Source: Iodobacter sp. | GTDB taxonomy: Bacteria; Pseudomonadota; Gammaproteobacteria; Burkholderiales; Chitinibacteraceae | DNA: 47,289 nt | NCBI RefSeq assembly: GCF_025352645.1 | Contig: NZ_JANXSO010000164.1 | Location: 1 to 47,289, forward strand | Reading direction: 5' to 3' | Shown: piece by piece, positions 24,792 through 32,464 of the stretch | How positions within the stretch are numbered: position 1 is the first letter of the stretch | Layout of the letters: each line of letters starts with the position of its first letter | The notes under the pieces: model-generated | What the model saw: only the letters and a program-made list of their open reading frames with translations | Told to the model about the DNA's origin: nothing | Databases searched by the model: none | Translations under genes and position numbers: made by a program

Positions 24792-25232
24792 TTACTTGGC
24801 GAGAGTGTTGATAACCATCTCGCCGATTTTTTGGATGTCGGTTTGAGATATGCCGATCAGTGGGCGGGCTGTATATTGGGTTTCTGGGCCATTTCTGCTT
24901 ACGCGATCACGCAGGCCAAATTGATGGACTTTTGCGATCCGGGAAACTTGCATTGTGAAGTCTACAACGGCGGCATTAGGGCCACTCTGGGCTTTTAAGT
25001 ACTTGGCCAGCCGTAGCTTATTAAACATGCCACGACGAATGGCACCTTGCCTCCTTTGTGGCTTGCGTGGTGCATAGGCTGTGCCATCAGGATCTGTTTG
25101 TGCTGCAATGCGTTTTTGATTTGCTTGCCGCAAATCTTTTGCAATCTTGCGGGCAAGCTCTTTGCGGGATTTAGCATCAACATTGGAGAGCAAAGCGCTT
25201 GCCCATGATTCCAACTCTTGAAAATCAGCCAT
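24792..25232 (-). CDS. S: Tail completion protein gpS
   Basis: A 146-residue protein of the P2 gpS / Mu gpG-like virion morphogenesis family: KELARKIAKDLRQANQKRIA, PDGTAYAPRKPQ and KVHQFGLRDRV are recognisable. It overlaps gpR by eight bases and helps finish the tail for joining to heads. Confidence 0.9.
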   Translation of the reverse strand: MADFQELESWASALLSNVDAKSRKELARKIAKDLRQANQKRIAAQTDPDGTAYAPRKPQRRQGAIRRGMFNKLRLAKYLKAQSGPNAAVVDFTMQVSRIAKVHQFGLRDRVSRNGPETQYTARPLIGISQTDIQKIGEMVINTLAK

Positions 25233-25704
25233 TAGGTTTTTGCTCCCATTCAGCTACTTTTTCTGAGCCTATAAACAGCTGCCAGTTTTCAACTTGTGCA
25301 TAGGGATCAAGTGGCGGCTCAGGGAAGTGAGTCACATCAATTCTGCCAGCGGTGTTTTTTACGCCTACCCGCTCGGATAGTTTGAGCTGGATTTCAATAT
25401 CTGCACTGCTGTGGTTCAGAATTTCAGCGCGGAATGTAAATCCGTCTGCCCAGCGTTCGTGGTTGTGCAGCAGTTCGGGTTGATTCACTGATAACCAGGC
25501 AAGGATAGGCACGATCAGTGTATCTGCGTGCTCGGCCCAATCCGTGACAACAAGGGTCAGTGTGTAAACGTATAAAAATGAGAGCGACCCACCTCCACAT
25601 TCAATGTGGCCATCATCCATAAACACATGCAGCTTATCCGGGTTCTGAGCCAAACAGGGCAAGGCATGGGTGAGGTGGCCACGAAGTGATGAGGGCTTAA
25701 TCAT
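25225..25704 (-). CDS. R: Tail completion protein gpR
   Basis: A 159-residue P2 gpR-family protein; the start MIKPSSLRGHLTHALPCLAQ followed by DKLHVFMDDGHIE is typical. It lies next to gpS as in P2. Confidence 0.9.
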   Translation of the reverse strand: MIKPSSLRGHLTHALPCLAQNPDKLHVFMDDGHIECGGGSLSFLYVYTLTLVVTDWAEHADTLIVPILAWLSVNQPELLHNHERWADGFTFRAEILNHSSADIEIQLKLSERVGVKNTAGRIDVTHFPEPPLDPYAQVENWQLFIGSEKVAEWEQKPNG

Positions 25705-25907
25705 CGCCAGACCTTAGCGGCTACATCGCGTACTGCACCCACTTGGGGCTGATCTAAGGTGCTATTTTCTGGAATCCAGTCTGGATAGCCTCGGCCTTGG
25801 GTGTCTTCTTCTGGCTTGAATTCAATTTGCCAGACTCCAGCAGCGGTGTGTGGGGCACTATGCTGCCAACCAAAAACCTCAACGGTTTTAGTTTCATTTT
25901 TATACAT
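25701..25907 (-). CDS. Hypothetical small phage protein
   Basis: A 68-residue acidic protein (VEVFGWQHSAPHTAAGVWQI and GYPDWIPENSTLD). It overlaps gpR by four bases and the 380-residue gene by eight, so it is translated with them. No family is recognised. Confidence 0.6.
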   Translation of the reverse strand: MYKNETKTVEVFGWQHSAPHTAAGVWQIEFKPEEDTQGRGYPDWIPENSTLDQPQVGAVRDVAAKVWR

Positions 25908-27042
25908 AAATTAATTCCACAATCACGCCTGCAGCAATGGCTGTTGTATCTGTTTTTGCTGGGTTTGCCGTTATGGAAAAGGCTAGTCCAGATGGCAGCC
26001 GCATCCCTATTGCAGGTATGCAATCGGTGACCCTTGCTTGGCCACCGGCAGGTATTTGAACAGTAAGTACGGGTGTATCAGTGCCAACGACAGGCGCTGT
26101 ATTTTTATTAAAAATCTTTAACCACACCGCTGCTGCACTTGTGTTTGTAACAACGCCTCCCCCTAAATTGGCTGCACTATTTTTTACTAGTGTGGCGTTG
26201 GTACTCGCCGTGGCCGTTAAGCTATAAGGGATGGCATAGCTTCCCGATGTGGGGCTTGGCAGGGGAAGTGATGTCACATAGCTTGTTAATGTAACGGGGA
26301 TTGATTCAGCAGGTGAGGCTGATCCTGTATTCGTTAAATCAACAGGTAGCTCATTAATATCTAAAAAGCATATGCTACTAATACTTAACATGGTTGCAAT
26401 GGCTTGAGTTGTAATGTTAGTCATCCGAATACGCAATCTTAATTCTGTATTTGGATCTGGAATACGTACATTGCGGATTGCAATTGTAGATCGCCCGCCT
26501 ATGCCGTTTTGATCTCGTTGGCTAAATCTGATTTCATCTGGATAAACTTGAATTTCATAAATACGCGCAGTGCTTATCCGATCAGAGATATTAAGCGTGA
26601 CATTGGCATTTTCCCACGCAGCAATTCCTGTTTCTTCAAATGATAAAACTCTGCATTGGGATTGGTTAAGCCCGCCAATAAAGGCGAATGCTAGTTTTGT
26701 ATTGCCCGCCTTGTCGATTAATTCAAAAAAAGTGTCACAATTAACCTGACTAGCTTGAGAAAACTTAAATGCTGCAGCTACTTTGAATGGGGAAATTGCG
26801 GTAAGGCCTAAGGTAATTGCAGCATTGCCGCTGGCTAAAACGCCACTGCTCAGCGTAATGTCGCCCGCATTCTTAGTAACTACCCCGCCATCCGATGTTA
26901 TTACTCCCCAGCGTGTATTTAATTCAGCTGCTGGCCAGCAAAGCTCATCTCTAAATTTTTGACGGATACCAGATACTAAGCTTGATCCCTCAGTATCTTC
27001 TCGCATACTTTTTGTCGTTGTGAATTGCTCAAGCATTTTCAT
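25900..27042 (-). CDS. Putative virion surface/decoration protein
   Basis: A 380-residue beta-rich protein not found in the P2 core. Residues about 30-230 have alternating strands like a jelly-roll or lectin-type sandwich. The last ~85 residues (KIFNKNTAPVVGTDTPVLTV, then GMRLPSGLAFSITANPAKTD) have a pattern recurring at the C-terminus of phage virion proteins. It lies between the Rz gene and the small 68-residue gene, transcribed with the structural operon. A decoration or spike role is inferred. Confidence 0.55.
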   Translation of the reverse strand: MKMLEQFTTTKSMREDTEGSSLVSGIRQKFRDELCWPAAELNTRWGVITSDGGVVTKNAGDITLSSGVLASGNAAITLGLTAISPFKVAAAFKFSQASQVNCDTFFELIDKAGNTKLAFAFIGGLNQSQCRVLSFEETGIAAWENANVTLNISDRISTARIYEIQVYPDEIRFSQRDQNGIGGRSTIAIRNVRIPDPNTELRLRIRMTNITTQAIATMLSISSICFLDINELPVDLTNTGSASPAESIPVTLTSYVTSLPLPSPTSGSYAIPYSLTATASTNATLVKNSAANLGGGVVTNTSAAAVWLKIFNKNTAPVVGTDTPVLTVQIPAGGQARVTDCIPAIGMRLPSGLAFSITANPAKTDTTAIAAGVIVELIYV

Positions 27043-27044
27043 CG

Positions 27045-27539
27045 TTATTCCTGATTAACTAATTGCCGATCTGCGATCAGTTGCCGCTGTGCGCCTCGGT
27101 GAACGATTGCCAGCCGGTCGCACTCGCTGACGAGTTCGACAAGATCTTGCTCAGCCGTTGCTTGTAAGTCGCTGGATAAGTTTGTGTGATCGCTGTATCC
27201 AGTGGTGGCAATTGTGGGCAAAGCATCAGTGCTACTGGCGGCTTGGGTGAGCTGCACGCGGCGGCGCTCAGTGCGCAAATTAAGCAGCAAGCTGTTTTTA
27301 TCCGTTTGTTCATTTTTTAGCTGTTCCTGTAAATCGGTCACGGCCAGCGAGGCACTGGCGATTGCGGTTTTTTCTCGCTCATGCACCTTTGCTACCACAT
27401 TTGCAAGTTGTTCTTGTTGTGTGGCCTGCTGCACAACAAAGCGGGCTTGCGTATCTTTAATACCTTGGTAGTAGCTGCCTGCACACGCCAGCAAAACTGC
27501 GAACAGAATGAGTGCTTTCCATATCGAAGCTAAACTCAT
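27045..27539 (-). CDS. Rz: Inner-membrane spanin Rz
   Basis: A 164-residue i-spanin. An N-terminal transmembrane segment (about 8-24) is followed by a long periplasmic coiled coil. With Rz1 it disrupts the outer membrane at lysis. It overlaps the endolysin end by four bases. Confidence 0.85.
   Translation of the reverse strand: MSLASIWKALILFAVLLACAGSYYQGIKDTQARFVVQQATQQEQLANVVAKVHEREKTAIASASLAVTDLQEQLKNEQTDKNSLLLNLRTERRRVQLTQAASSTDALPTIATTGYSDHTNLSSDLQATAEQDLVELVSECDRLAIVHRGAQRQLIADRQLVNQE
27077..27313 (-). CDS. Rz1: Outer-membrane spanin Rz1 (embedded in Rz)
   Basis: A 78-residue lipoprotein read in another frame inside Rz. The lipobox is LSAAAC (mature cysteine about residue 20), followed by the proline-rich SPKPPVALMLCPQLPPLD. 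Embedded Rz1 genes are standard in P2-like and lambda-like phages. At 78 residues it is a normal length. Confidence 0.82.
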   Translation of the reverse strand: MNKRIKTACCLICALSAAACSSPKPPVALMLCPQLPPLDTAITQTYPATYKQRLSKILSNSSASATGWQSFTEAHSGN

Positions 27540-28612
27540 GCCATTGCCTCGAATTTTTCAGCTGCTCGCGCCAGTTTCACGTCATACAAGTTGTCTTTGT
27601 AGGCTGGGCCGTTATAGAGGCGGGCGACTTCGGCCCATTTCTTGGCTTTGATCGCTTTCAGCAGTGCTTCTTCGCTTTTAACAAAGCGCACAAAGGCATC
27701 CAGTTGCTGGTCTTCGCTTTCACCCATGGCCTGCTTCATGTGTTCCGCAGATTCATAGCCCAATGCGTGCCAGTGCATGCCCATGATTTGGAATAAGCCC
27801 CAGCTGGTAGCTTTGATCGCGCTTTCTGCATGGATCTGCATGGCCATATCAAAGCGCAGCCATTCTGCTGTGCCACCGGAATAACCGCCGCGCTTTGGAT
27901 TGACCAGATTGGGGTATTTTTCAGCTAGGGCATCTGCGTTTAAACCGGCCTCTTTTAAAAACTGATGCATCTTGTGCCGCTCAAACAAAATAACGGCTCG
28001 GCCATTCTCTAGAAAACCTTCACCCCTGCTTTCTACTGTGTTGATGGCGCGAATACTTGACACAGGCACACCAAGATTTATTGCTGCACTAATTAAATCG
28101 GCTTCAGAAAGATGCTGTATAGCCCTGCTGCCAGAGCGCAGTGTGGTGAGTGTTTTTACGCCTGCAATACCATCTACGACTAAGCCGCGATCGGTTTGAA
28201 ATTTCAACAGAGTTGCTTGTGTGGCTTCACCAAACCAGCCGTCACTCTCAACTTTAAACCCAGCGGCAGTGAGGAGGTATTGCAGCTCGCTAACGTCTTG
28301 CCCGTGGCTACCTAAAATTAAAATACGCATTTTCTTATCCTTATTTTTTTTGAAAAATAATTGAGCTAGGTTGCCGCGAACACAAAACAGCGCAGCGCAT
28401 AAGGCGATTTGTAAGAACAAGGCCGCAGGGCTAATAGGTGACGAAATTTGAAAGAGCGCCTTAATAGGGATAGCTGCAGCCGCAATGATTAAGGCATAAG
28501 CCAGCGCGGCCAGTAGTGGCTTGTGGCTGGATGCAGGAGAGCGAAACGTAAGCAGCCGCAGGGCGATCAAGCTGCAAACAAGGATTTGAGTGGTTTGTAA
28601 AAGGCTGATCAT
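27536..28612 (-). CDS. Holin-endolysin fusion (3TM holin plus muramidase)
   Basis: One 358-residue frame joins two lysis functions. Residues 1-93 have three hydrophobic segments and the family phrase VRGNLAQLFF of the three-helix phage holin family. After a lysine-rich linker (KKNKDKK), M95 starts a typical cell-wall enzyme: a peptidoglycan-binding domain (about 95-160, DVSELQYLLTAAGF) and an N-acetylmuramidase domain (about 165-355, NTVESRGEGFLENGRAVILF and WGLFQIMGMHWHALGY). AAGGATAAG lies just upstream of M95 (position 28330), so a separate soluble endolysin is probably also made. Confidence 0.8.
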   Translation of the reverse strand: MISLLQTTQILVCSLIALRLLTFRSPASSHKPLLAALAYALIIAAAAIPIKALFQISSPISPAALFLQIALCAALFCVRGNLAQLFFKKNKDKKMRILILGSHGQDVSELQYLLTAAGFKVESDGWFGEATQATLLKFQTDRGLVVDGIAGVKTLTTLRSGSRAIQHLSEADLISAAINLGVPVSSIRAINTVESRGEGFLENGRAVILFERHKMHQFLKEAGLNADALAEKYPNLVNPKRGGYSGGTAEWLRFDMAMQIHAESAIKATSWGLFQIMGMHWHALGYESAEHMKQAMGESEDQQLDAFVRFVKSEEALLKAIKAKKWAEVARLYNGPAYKDNLYDVKLARAAEKFEAMA

Positions 28613-28971
28613 TTTTCTTTCCCCGGCAGCAGCGTGCTTGGGTCATTGGCCCGCCTGATTAGCCACAGCAGAAGGCGCACGCTGATTGCTGCAGCGACTA
28701 AAGCACCTACACCATTGCTTACGGCAATTTTTGGTAAAAAACTAGACATCATGCTGGCTACATTCTGAGCAGCAAGGCAGCCAGCGATAAAGCTGATGGC
28801 CATAAAGGCGAGACGCTTCAAAATGGTGAGGTCATCGGAGGTCATAACGAAAACCACGGCACCCGCGAATGCACCAAGCACAATAGCGGCATCGATTCCG
28901 GGGAAGAGGGAAAGCACCGCCAGACTGGTCACTGCGCTGGTGGCATACGAAGTAGAAACGGGTTCTGTCAT
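28609..28971 (-). CDS. Second phage holin
   Basis: A 120-residue membrane protein with hydrophobic segments at about 25-42, 52-70 and 85-105 and a basic C-terminus, consistent with the putative phage holin families found in this position. It overlaps the holin-endolysin start by four bases. One of the two membrane proteins may be an antiholin. Confidence 0.75.
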   Translation of the reverse strand: MTEPVSTSYATSAVTSLAVLSLFPGIDAAIVLGAFAGAVVFVMTSDDLTILKRLAFMAISFIAGCLAAQNVASMMSSFLPKIAVSNGVGALVAAAISVRLLLWLIRRANDPSTLLPGKEK

Positions 28972-28973
28972 TT

Positions 28974-29180
28974 TTAATCCCAGAGTTTGACGGTATTGGC
29001 CTTGATTGGAGCGGGCGCTTTATCCGGTAAGGTAACGAGTTGGCCATGTGGCAAGACAGGCCCAAGCTCTGCCAGACCGGGGTTTAATTGCAGTACAACT
29101 TCAACTAGCTTTGCTGTGCGGCCAAAGTTGCGGTAAACCAACGCATCCAGCGTATCGCCTTGCTTTGCGCGTACTTTCAT
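28974..29180 (-). CDS. X: Tail protein gpX (LysM-like)
   Basis: A 68-residue P2 gpX-family protein with the LysM-like pattern GDTLDALVYRNFGRT and VLQLNPGLAELG. It links tail tube and baseplate. It overlaps gpL by four bases. Confidence 0.92.
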   Translation of the reverse strand: MKVRAKQGDTLDALVYRNFGRTAKLVEVVLQLNPGLAELGPVLPHGQLVTLPDKAPAPIKANTVKLWD

Positions 29181-29644
29181 ATCAGCTCAATGGTTGTGCG
29201 GCCGATCCCTAAAATGTCATTGATGGCCCAATGTGCATCCCGGCGGTGATCGTCGATTGGATCGTTTAACTGCTCGGCCTGAGTGCGGCCTTTTGCTGTG
29301 CTATCAAAATTTTTTAGTTTTTCATTAAGATTGGCAGCGGCGGTGCAATAAACGGCACGGCGATAATTCAGAACAAATTCACTGGTGTTATCGATCGTTT
29401 CAGCAGGTACATCGGCAATGGTTTTAAAACCAGCAGCAAGCTGCTTTTGTTTCCATCCCACCAAGGCTTTATTCACGGATAACATCGCCGTGATTAAGGC
29501 ATCACGCAGGCGAGAATCGCTCACGGTGCCATCTAGGCGTACCGCATCGCGTGTGGCGGCTAAATACAAATCAGGGAAAAAATCTGTATTACGGATTGGG
29601 CGTGTTTCGATAGATTCCGCAGGTGCGGGTGCAATAAAAGACAT
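29177..29644 (-). CDS. L: Head completion protein gpL
   Basis: A 155-residue P2 gpL-family protein (SRLRDALITAMLSVNKALVG and YRRAVYCTAAANLNEK). It finishes the head after DNA packaging. A GC-rich hairpin region of about 110 bases separates it from gpM. Confidence 0.9.
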   Translation of the reverse strand: MSFIAPAPAESIETRPIRNTDFFPDLYLAATRDAVRLDGTVSDSRLRDALITAMLSVNKALVGWKQKQLAAGFKTIADVPAETIDNTSEFVLNYRRAVYCTAAANLNEKLKNFDSTAKGRTQAEQLNDPIDDHRRDAHWAINDILGIGRTTIELI

Positions 29645-29756
29645 GGCAATCCTTGAACGTATTGCAGAAATGGGGGGCGGTGGACGGGGTTTTGGTAAGC
29701 AAGCTTAAAAGCTGCTACCGCCACCCCGTGCCGCCCGGCTGCGGGGTCGCCCTTTT

Positions 29757-30416
29757 TTAGCCTTCGCCGTTATTGCTGGCGGTGGCCAAGTTCTTTAGCT
29801 CACGTTCGAGCTTGTCTCTGTCTTTTTTAACGCCGCATGAGTCATGTAAACCAAGTGCTTTTTGCATGTAATCGAAAGCTTGTTGCTTATCCGTTTCTGC
29901 CAACATAAAGCCCAGCGCTTTATAGAGCTTTGCGCGTACTTGATCCGGCATGTCTGAGCTAAGTGTGAGCAGATCGACTTGTTGCAATACTTCGACCGGC
30001 ACACACTTTTGCTGCAATGATTGATCTGCAAATTCTTCGACAATCAGTGTGCCCAGCGTGCGCTTATACTGGTCGGGCAATTGCAGCTGATGCCGTAGCG
30101 CGTACTCTGCGATGGGAAGGGCTGCAGCAAAATCACCCACATCGATATACCAGACAAAAACTGACATCAGTACATCGTCTTGCGCGCCGCCATCGCCAGC
30201 GAGTGCGCCTTCTACCCATGGCTGGTAATCGGGCAAAAGCTCACGCTTTAGTTCTACTTTGCCTTTGGTAGACTCGATGCCTTTTAAGCGACGGCGATCA
30301 GAAGCCAGCTTATGCAGCATCAGCTCATAGCCGTTGGCGTTGACTAATGGGTTATCGATTGAATCGGCCAGTGTTTTTGCCGATTCACGCAGAAAGTGAT
30401 CTCGCGCATGCCCCAT
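29757..30416 (-). CDS. M: Terminase small subunit gpM
   Basis: A 219-residue P2 gpM-family protein. MLHKLASDRRRLKGIESTKG and KRELLPDYQPWVEGALAGDG are conserved segments. It recognises phage DNA for packaging by gpP. Two bases separate it from gpN. Confidence 0.9.
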   Translation of the reverse strand: MGHARDHFLRESAKTLADSIDNPLVNANGYELMLHKLASDRRRLKGIESTKGKVELKRELLPDYQPWVEGALAGDGGAQDDVLMSVFVWYIDVGDFAAALPIAEYALRHQLQLPDQYKRTLGTLIVEEFADQSLQQKCVPVEVLQQVDLLTLSSDMPDQVRAKLYKALGFMLAETDKQQAFDYMQKALGLHDSCGVKKDRDKLERELKNLATASNNGEG

Positions 30417-30418
30417 GA

Positions 30419-31444
30419 TTAACCCGCCACCAGCTCGATGTTTTCAACCAAGCAGCCAAGGGCGTAATTTTCAATTACATACGCTTCATTGTCGGATTCG
30501 TAATTTTCAATACGATCACGCTTTGAGTTATCGACAATCGAGCGACGGCGTGAGCCTTCCTGGTAGTAGATCGACAGATTGTCTAAGCGAGTAATCATCA
30601 GCGCGTTTGCTGGAAAGTACGGCACGCGGACAACCGGCAGATTCCCCATGCGTTTTTGACTGATCACCATATCAGCAGCCAATTGCTCGCTGGGTGCTTG
30701 GTTTGCATTCAAAATTGGGAAGTATTTATCGCTGAGCAATTGACGGCCACAAATGACAACCAGCCCGGTATCTTCTGAAAAAATCGGATCAATCAGATCG
30801 TTTACGGCATCAAACACCAAGGCATCCAAGTTTTTATAGCCATCAGCTGCCGCCACAGTTGGGCCGACTTTCACTTTTAGCGTGCCAGCTTTTACTTCTT
30901 TCATGACGCGGGCTGGTGCATCCTGGCGGTAGTGCTCTAACCAGCCGATGTTCACATCCTGCAATAGTGGATTAGCCGCCCGGTCTGTTTGTACTGCAAC
31001 GCTGCGCCCATTCCAACCAATCATGATGCGATCAAGCGCTTGCTGCTTGGTAATGGCATCACGGATCTTCGCTTGGAAGTCTGGGAACTTTGCCCACTGA
31101 TCTATTTTTGTGTAAGTAATATGCGTATCGAAGTCAGTCTTAACAACCTTGTATTTTTTGCTTTCAAAGTTGGCTAAGTCGCGTGTTTGGCGGTCGTTTT
31201 GTGTGGTGTCCGTGCGGCCTGCTGTAGGGCCGGAAACACCGATACCAACCGTTTCACCTTCCATTTCGGTGACTGGCACCATATTGATTTTTTTAAGGAA
31301 ATCACTGGATTCTTGAATTTTTTGTTCAAGTTTTTGCTGGATCGTTGGGGCGACTGCAAATTTCTTGGTTACATCGTCAACGCCATTTAATTGGGCAATT
31401 TGCGCTGTATAGCCATTAAAAACAGATCGTGTTTCATTACGCAT
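30419..31444 (-). CDS. N: Major capsid protein gpN
   Basis: A 341-residue HK97-fold capsid precursor of the P2 gpN family. MRNETRSVFNGYTAQIAQLN, GPTAGRTDTTQNDRQTRD and the late SIYYQEGSRRRSIVDNSKRD are family hallmarks. The N-terminus is normally trimmed by gpO. Confidence 0.95.
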   Translation of the reverse strand: MRNETRSVFNGYTAQIAQLNGVDDVTKKFAVAPTIQQKLEQKIQESSDFLKKINMVPVTEMEGETVGIGVSGPTAGRTDTTQNDRQTRDLANFESKKYKVVKTDFDTHITYTKIDQWAKFPDFQAKIRDAITKQQALDRIMIGWNGRSVAVQTDRAANPLLQDVNIGWLEHYRQDAPARVMKEVKAGTLKVKVGPTVAAADGYKNLDALVFDAVNDLIDPIFSEDTGLVVICGRQLLSDKYFPILNANQAPSEQLAADMVISQKRMGNLPVVRVPYFPANALMITRLDNLSIYYQEGSRRRSIVDNSKRDRIENYESDNEAYVIENYALGCLVENIELVAG

Positions 31445-31474
31445 TATGTTTGTGCTCGCTTTTTTTGGGGGGGA

Positions 31475-32305
31475 TTAGCAGTCGGTCAGCACAACAGAGC
31501 CGCCACCTTGGGCTGGTGGGCGCTGGTTGAAGTTGGCATCTGTTTTGCCTAGCTGTGTTTTCAGGCCATTAAAGTCACTGACTGCGCTGTCTTGGGCGGC
31601 AATAGCTAGATCAAGGCGATCTCTTAAACCTTTGATGCTGGTTGACATCGATGCATGTTCTTGCAAAACATCACGCTGGCTTTCTGCCAAGGCTTCGACG
31701 GCTTGGCCAATATCTGAAAAGCGGCTTTCATCCTGTTTGCCTTTAAAGTTCAGCAAGTTTTTTACTTTGCTAAACAAGCCTTCACCGTTGGTGTTGGTGC
31801 TTTCTTCTTCCAGTTCCAGCTTAAATTCTTCTGCGGCGGTAAAGAGGTTTTCAGGGTTTTGCTTGCGGGAGGCCAGTGGGTTACCTGTGCCTGCTGTAGA
31901 CGAGAATTGCAGCATTTCGCAGCCAAGGCTGGCTGGGTTGTCAGTTACGGCAAGGGCAACCAGATACGCTTGGCCTGTGCCTGCAAAGCTTGGATCAACC
32001 TCGATGCTGGTAAATACTTTTTGCCGTGTTTTATTCATGGCGATCAGATCACTGGTCGGATCAATCTGGGCAAATAGCGCCATTTTATTGTCTTCTACTT
32101 TGCGGGCTTCAACGGCAATCACATCGCCATAGGCTTTAAACGGGCCATCTGGCAGAACGCCCTTGATGTGCTCCATATTCACTCGCGCACCAAACTTAGC
32201 CGGGTTGTAATTGGCGGCCATTTGCTCAATCCAAGTGCGGTCAATCTTGCGACCATCAGTGGTTGCGCCTTCAGTAGCTACGCGAAAAAACTTACTTTTT
32301 GCCAT
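31475..32305 (-). CDS. O: Scaffold and prohead protease gpO
   Basis: A 276-residue protein started at MAKSKFF (ATG 32305); a 19-codon upstream extension has no gpO features. The N-terminal half is a serine protease: DGR near residue 17, H46 in NMEHI and S100 in FTSIEV fit the Asp-His-Ser triad of P2 gpO. The C-terminal half is the helical scaffold (coiled coil about 180-260). First gene of the leftward capsid operon; a late-promoter site lies 94 bases upstream. Confidence 0.92.
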   Translation of the reverse strand: MAKSKFFRVATEGATTDGRKIDRTWIEQMAANYNPAKFGARVNMEHIKGVLPDGPFKAYGDVIAVEARKVEDNKMALFAQIDPTSDLIAMNKTRQKVFTSIEVDPSFAGTGQAYLVALAVTDNPASLGCEMLQFSSTAGTGNPLASRKQNPENLFTAAEEFKLELEEESTNTNGEGLFSKVKNLLNFKGKQDESRFSDIGQAVEALAESQRDVLQEHASMSTSIKGLRDRLDLAIAAQDSAVSDFNGLKTQLGKTDANFNQRPPAQGGGSVVLTDC

Positions 32306-32338
32306 GTGTTCTGTTCCTAGTCGGGTTAGCCGTCGGAA

Positions 32339-32358
32339 TGTGGTCAATAAAAACCACA
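32339..32358. promoter_or_regulatory. Palindromic TGT...ACA element between gpO and gpP
   Basis: TGTGG-N10-CCACA sits between the divergent capsid and terminase genes. It is one base wider than the other late sites. It could serve the rightward gpP promoter. Confidence 0.4.
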
Positions 32359-32398
32359 TCATCGGCGGCAGGCGCTAGGTGCGGCAATGCGGGGCGTA

Positions 32399-32417
32399 TG
32401 TACTGAGCGCAGGGACA
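32399..32417 (-). promoter_or_regulatory. Late promoter activator site before gpO
   Basis: Minus strand TGTCCC-N10-ACA preceded by TTT, sharing TTTTGTCCCT with the gpFI site. Centre 103 bases upstream of gpO. Because TGT-N-ACA reads the same on both strands it may also influence gpP. Confidence 0.6.
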
Positions 32418-32464
32418 AAAGGCAGTGTTTATATGATTGGTGCGCCGCGTCGTAGGCTTGCGAC

